Positions 44,051-47,550 of a stretch of DNA of 47,550 nt are shown here, in pieces. Position 1 is the first letter of the stretch; each line of letters begins with the position of its first letter. Both the position numbers and the translations under genes were made by a program. Origin of the DNA: an uncultured Acidobacteriota bacterium (GTDB taxonomy: Bacteria; Acidobacteriota; Terriglobia; Bryobacterales; Bryobacteraceae); NCBI GenBank assembly GCA_902825945.1, contig CADECY010000070.1:1-47550 (forward strand). Direction: 5' to 3'. The notes beneath the pieces are model-generated. The model saw only the letters and a program-made list of their open reading frames with translations, was not told the origin of the DNA and searched no databases.

Positions 44051-45307
44051 ATGTATCGTTCGGCCTTTTTCGCGTTCACGCTGGCGGCTAGCGCCCAGCT
44101 TCATCCGCTACAGCAGATTGTCGAAGCCGCTCGCGCCGATTCGCCGCGTCTGAAGGACCTGCTCTCGCGGGGACTGCCCGGATTGAAGGGGCGCGACGGC
44201 GCTCTCGTGTGGGGGCAGGATTTTCTTTTCGCGGTCGAGGCCTCGACTCCCGCATCGGTTTGGGTGGACCATCAGCCAGCGGTGGCGATGAAGAATCTCG
44301 CGGGCACCGGCATTTGGTACAAGCTGATGGCATTGCGCATGGGCACGACGCACCACTACGAGTATTTCGCCAACGGCAAATCGATCGGCGGCTACGAGGT
44401 GGCGGCATACAATCCGGATGCCTATCCGCTGCCCGGCGCCGCGCGCGGCACACTCTCGCCTGAACACAGGCACGTGAGCAAGATCTACAAGGGAATGGCG
44501 GCTCGCTACTGGACCTACACCAATCCGGGCGCCGATACGGTTCGCGGCGCGCCGGTGATGGTTTGGCAGGATGGAGAAACGATCGGGGGCGACGTCGACC
44601 TGATCCGGTTGCGGCTCCAAATCGTCTCCGACAATCTGGTGCACCGGAAGCTGATTCCGCCGATGGTGCATGTGCTGATCGCGCCGGGCGAAGGACCCGA
44701 GGCGAAGGGGACGCGAATGCGTTCCATCCAGTACGACACCGTGTCGGATCGATACGGACGCTACGTGCTCGAAGAGATCCTCCCCGAGGTCGCTCGGACT
44801 CACGCGCTGCGCACCGATGGTTACTCACGCGCAATTGCCGGAGCCTCCTCCGGCGCGATCTGCGCGTTCAACGCCGCGTGGTATTTCCCGGATCGATTCA
44901 GCCGTGTGCTGTCGCATATCGGCAGCTATGTCGCCCTGCAGTGGAAGCCGGAGCAGCATCAGGAAGGCGGCTACATCGTGCCATACCGGGTGCGGCGGGA
45001 ACCGCGGAAGAACCTGCGGGTGTGGCTTTCCGATGGCGCGGATGACGGCGAGAGCTTCGCGGGAAGCTGGCCGCTGCAGAACATCCAACTCGCGAATTCG
45101 CTGAAGCTGCGCGGCTACGATTTTCACTTCCGGTTCGGAACGAGTGTCCACGCGATCGCGCAGGGTGCGATGGATCTGCCGGAGGCGCTTGCGTGGCTGT
45201 GGCGCGGCTATGATCCGGCGAGGACTGCGGAGACGTTCGAGATGGAGCCGGAGGAGAGGGCGAAGCCGTTGTTCCGGGTGAAGGTGGCGAACCGCGAGGC
45301 TTGGTGA
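44051..45307 (+). CDS. Secreted esterase, enterochelin-esterase/Fes-like alpha/beta hydrolase
   Basis: 418 residues, signal peptide MYRSAFFAFTLAASA. An N-terminal Ig-like domain (about 50-150; SVWVDHQPAVAMKNLAGTGIWY) precedes an esterase-D/Fes-like hydrolase: PPMVHVLIAPG, the nucleophile Ser266 in GASSG (IAGASSGAICAF), LSDGADDGESFAGSWP and the late FRFGTSVHAIAQGAMDLPEAL with the catalytic His. Feruloyl or acetyl-xylan esterases and siderophore esterases share this plan. It converges with the ABC permease with no base between stops. Confidence 0.88.
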   Translation: MYRSAFFAFTLAASAQLHPLQQIVEAARADSPRLKDLLSRGLPGLKGRDGALVWGQDFLFAVEASTPASVWVDHQPAVAMKNLAGTGIWYKLMALRMGTTHHYEYFANGKSIGGYEVAAYNPDAYPLPGAARGTLSPEHRHVSKIYKGMAARYWTYTNPGADTVRGAPVMVWQDGETIGGDVDLIRLRLQIVSDNLVHRKLIPPMVHVLIAPGEGPEAKGTRMRSIQYDTVSDRYGRYVLEEILPEVARTHALRTDGYSRAIAGASSGAICAFNAAWYFPDRFSRVLSHIGSYVALQWKPEQHQEGGYIVPYRVRREPRKNLRVWLSDGADDGESFAGSWPLQNIQLANSLKLRGYDFHFRFGTSVHAIAQGAMDLPEALAWLWRGYDPARTAETFEMEPEERAKPLFRVKVANREAW

Positions 45308-46228
45308 TCAGCCGAGTTTGCGCTTGCGCAATTCGTCGAGCGCCACGGCGGCGATGATCACGGCGCCGATAATGACCTGTTGAACATAGGGGGTGATTCC
45401 CAGAAGGTCACTTCCGTTGGAAAGCAGCCCCATGATGAATCCGCCGATCAGCGTACCGATGACGGTACCCTCGCCGCCACGGAGGCTGCCACCACCGATG
45501 ACGACGGCCGCGATCGCCTGCAATTCGTAGCCTTGCCCCGCGGTCGGCTGCCCGGTCATCAAGCGCGAAGCCTCGATCATTCCGGCGAGTCCCGTCAGCA
45601 TTCCCGCAATCGTGTACACCGCGGCCGTAATGAAGGGAACATTCACGCCCGCGTAGATAGCCGCTTCATGATTGCTGCCAATCGCGAAGGCGTAACGGCC
45701 GAGACGAGTGTGTTCGAGGATCACGTGGACAGCCACCGCGCAGGCAATCAGGAGCCACAACACGAAGGGCATCCTGATCAACGTTCCATCGCCGAGGAAC
45801 GAGAACTGCTGCGGAACCTGGTGCACCGGAAGGCCGCCGGAAATCAGCAGCGCCAATCCCCGAATGATGCCCAGCGTTCCGAGTGTCACGATGAAAGGGT
45901 TGATTCGCAGGCGTGTCGTGAGGAATCCATTGATGAATCCCCAGATCATCCCTGTGGCGATGCCGCATAGGATACCCACCGGGATCGGCGCTCCCTTCTC
46001 CATGGCCATCGTTCCGAGCAGACCGCCAATCGCCATCATCGAGCCGACCGACAGATCGATTCCACCCGATATGATGATCATCGTCATGCCGAGGGCCATG
46101 ATGTTGATGACTACGTTCTGGCGGATGACACTCGAAAGGTTGATCACCGTAAAGAAGGTGTCCGTGCCCAAAGAGAGGCCGGTAAAGAGGGCAACCAGCG
46201 TCAGGAAGGGAAGCAGCTTGCGGATCAT
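45308..46228 (-). CDS. Ribose/xylose-type sugar ABC transporter permease (RbsC-like)
   Basis: 306 residues, about eight to ten membrane helices. The family signatures are INIMALGMTMIIISGGIDLSVGS (about 43-65), RINPFIVTLGTLGIIRGLALL and GYELQAIAAVVIGGGSLRGGEGTVIGTLIG (about 232-262), which contain the EAA-like loop contacting the ATPase. It imports a pentose or other monosaccharide. The start overlaps the ATPase stop by four bases (ATGA). Confidence 0.95.
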   Translation of the reverse strand: MIRKLLPFLTLVALFTGLSLGTDTFFTVINLSSVIRQNVVINIMALGMTMIIISGGIDLSVGSMMAIGGLLGTMAMEKGAPIPVGILCGIATGMIWGFINGFLTTRLRINPFIVTLGTLGIIRGLALLISGGLPVHQVPQQFSFLGDGTLIRMPFVLWLLIACAVAVHVILEHTRLGRYAFAIGSNHEAAIYAGVNVPFITAAVYTIAGMLTGLAGMIEASRLMTGQPTAGQGYELQAIAAVVIGGGSLRGGEGTVIGTLIGGFIMGLLSNGSDLLGITPYVQQVIIGAVIIAAVALDELRKRKLG

Positions 46229-47550
46229 TGCGCGGACTCCGGCGTCGCCAAGTGCATGATCTCCTCCTGTGTCGTTCGCCCCGGTAACTCGCCCGTCAGC
46301 CGGCCCTGCCGCATCACCAGAATCCGGTCGGCCACCTGCAACAGCTCCGGCAACTCCGAACTCACCATCAGGATCGCCGCGCCGTCACGGGCCAACTGAT
46401 CCATCGTCTCGAATACTTCCACTTTTGCTCCCACGTCGATTCCGCGAGTCGGCTCGTCGAACAGGTAGACGCGGGCCCCGCGCACCAGCCACTTCGAAAT
46501 CACGACCTTCTGTTGATTACCGCCACTCAGGCGTCCGGCACGCTGCGCCGGCGACTCCGCCTTGATGCGCAACTGCTGGATGAACTGGCGTGAGACCTTG
46601 TCCTCGGCGGCGTGATCGAGCAAACCCGCGGCGCGCGAGACGCTCCGCAGATTCGCGATCGTCATGTTGTGGCCGATCGGCAACTCCCGCGCGAGCCCAG
46701 CACGTTGCCGGTCCTCCGGGATGAGCGCGATTCCCGCGGCGACGGCTTCGCGCGGGCTCCGTGCGCGCACTGGCTTTCCGTCCACGAGCACGCAAGGGCT
46801 CGCCACCGGATCGAGTCCGAACAGAGCGCGGCACAGTTCCGTGCGGCCAGCGCCGATCAGTCCTGCCAAGCCCACGATTTCTCCGGCGCGGATGGAGAAA
46901 GAGATGTCCTGGAGCAGCGGAGGCAAGTTCAACTTGTCGACGCGCAGAAGTTCCTTGCCAAGCGCGCCGGGCTCACGGCGGTAGAGCGAATTCACCTCGC
47001 GGCCCACCATGTGGCGGATCAGCTTCTCTTTGGGAAGGTCCACCAGCGGGCCCGAGTGAACCGTCTCACCATCGCGTAGAATCGTCACCGTGTCGCCAAT
47101 GGAGCGTAACTCGTCGAGGCGGTGTGTGATGTAGATCACGCCCACTCCTCGTTCCTTCAGCTTCCGCACGATGCCGAAGACCTCACGCGTTTCGGACTCG
47201 GAGAGAGACGATGTCGGCTCGTCGAAGATCAGCAGCGACGAGCCATGTTGCAGCGCGCGGCAAATCTCGACGAGTTGCTTTCCAGCCGGACTCAACGTCT
47301 CGACCTTCGAATCGGCTCGCAGAGGAAACCGGTGCTCGGCGATCAGGCGCCGCGCCTCGTCGAGCATCTTTTTGCGATCGACGAGTCCGAACCCGCGCCC
47401 CGGTTCGCGCCCGAGGAACAGGTTCTCGGCGACGGTGAGATGTGGTGCGAGAAGCGATTCCTGGTGGACCATGGCGACGCCCATGGCCGACGCATCCGAC
47501 GGATTGCGGAACCGCACGGGTGAGCCCCTCCAGACGATCTCGCCACCGTC
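46225..47550 (-). CDS. Sugar ABC transporter ATPase (RbsA-like), N-terminus beyond the window
   Basis: 441 residues visible, reading frame open to the window edge: the first codons give DGGEIVWRGSPVRF, normal sequence just after the first Walker A, so the gene continues outside; an internal GTG at 47517 is not the start. In the first nucleotide-binding domain MVHQESLLAPHLTVAENLFLG, LSPAGKQLVEI (signature) and LLIFDEPTSSLSE (Walker B) are seen. The second has GLIGAGRTELCRALFGL (relaxed Walker A), LSGGNQQKVVISKWL and LFDEPTRGIDVGAK. This tandem arrangement defines the RbsA/XylG type. The substrate-binding protein gene must lie outside. Confidence 0.95.
   Translation of the reverse strand, partial: DGGEIVWRGSPVRFRNPSDASAMGVAMVHQESLLAPHLTVAENLFLGREPGRGFGLVDRKKMLDEARRLIAEHRFPLRADSKVETLSPAGKQLVEICRALQHGSSLLIFDEPTSSLSESETREVFGIVRKLKERGVGVIYITHRLDELRSIGDTVTILRDGETVHSGPLVDLPKEKLIRHMVGREVNSLYRREPGALGKELLRVDKLNLPPLLQDISFSIRAGEIVGLAGLIGAGRTELCRALFGLDPVASPCVLVDGKPVRARSPREAVAAGIALIPEDRQRAGLARELPIGHNMTIANLRSVSRAAGLLDHAAEDKVSRQFIQQLRIKAESPAQRAGRLSGGNQQKVVISKWLVRGARVYLFDEPTRGIDVGAKVEVFETMDQLARDGAAILMVSSELPELLQVADRILVMRQGRLTGELPGRTTQEEIMHLATPESAQ

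Overview
The window is high-GC bacterial DNA, almost certainly from an Acidobacteriota genome of the Bryobacterales / Candidatus Solibacter type. I infer this from the gene mix: a DUF1501 protein paired with a cytochrome-DUF1549-DUF1553 protein, very large Oar-like outer-membrane receptors with a carboxypeptidase-regulatory head, a secreted PQQ dehydrogenase with its own cytochrome c, a DUF1080 sugar hydrolase, Tat-exported oxidoreductases, NHL plus Ig-like repeat proteins, CarD and UPF0182. No rRNA, tRNA, CRISPR array, transposase or phage gene is visible.

Layout. 64-4141 (-): the DUF1501/DUF1553 pair. 4226-5181 (+): a secreted glycine-zipper protein and an ArsC-like protein whose catalytic cysteine is replaced by serine, closed by tandem hairpins. 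5224-8730 (-): a TonB-dependent-receptor-like protein. 9379-11059 (+): CarD and an enolase-superfamily sugar-acid dehydratase. 11197-16037 (+): a coupled pair, a 1076-residue zinc-finger/Pro-Ala-rich/single-TM/jelly-roll protein and a TPR protein. 16051-19215: two copies of a 65-bp terminator-like repeat bracket an NHL/Ig-repeat protein gene. 19215-21665 (-): leuS. 21745-22503 (-): a decayed AAA/DUF4143 ATPase. 22553-24954 (-): PQQ dehydrogenase and cytochrome c. 25363-28921 (-): a secreted aldose-1-epimerase-like enzyme overlapping a second receptor-like barrel gene. 29209-31404 (+): a TadG-like and two TadE-like pseudopilin-type genes. 31469-35893: mmsA, a Gfo/Idh oxidoreductase plus TIM-barrel isomerase operon, and an aldo/keto reductase. 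35951-36595 (-): a tyrosinase-fold protein lacking the copper-binding histidines. 36612-39410 (+): UPF0182 membrane protein. 39580-40977: a small orphan gene and a DUF1080 protein. 41027-45307 (+): DinB, a FAD amine-oxidase-like protein, a sialidase-like propeller and an esterase. 45308-47550 (-): a ribose-type sugar ABC permease and ATPase, the latter cut by the window end.

Functionally the window reads as a carbohydrate-scavenging heterotroph: outer-membrane receptors, secreted or periplasmic sugar-modifying enzymes (epimerase, DUF1080, Gfo/Idh, isomerase, esterase, sialidase-like), a sugar ABC importer, and electron-transfer enzymes. Several genes have a -10-like hexamer only 5-9 bases before the start codon and no Shine-Dalgarno sequence, which suggests leaderless or near-leaderless transcripts. 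The points most worth a second look are the bracketed cassette at 16051-19215, the copper-less tyrosinase relative, the zinc-finger/TM/TPR pair with its CTAG-rich leader, and the recurring promoter layout. All family names rest on reading motifs by eye; no database search was possible.
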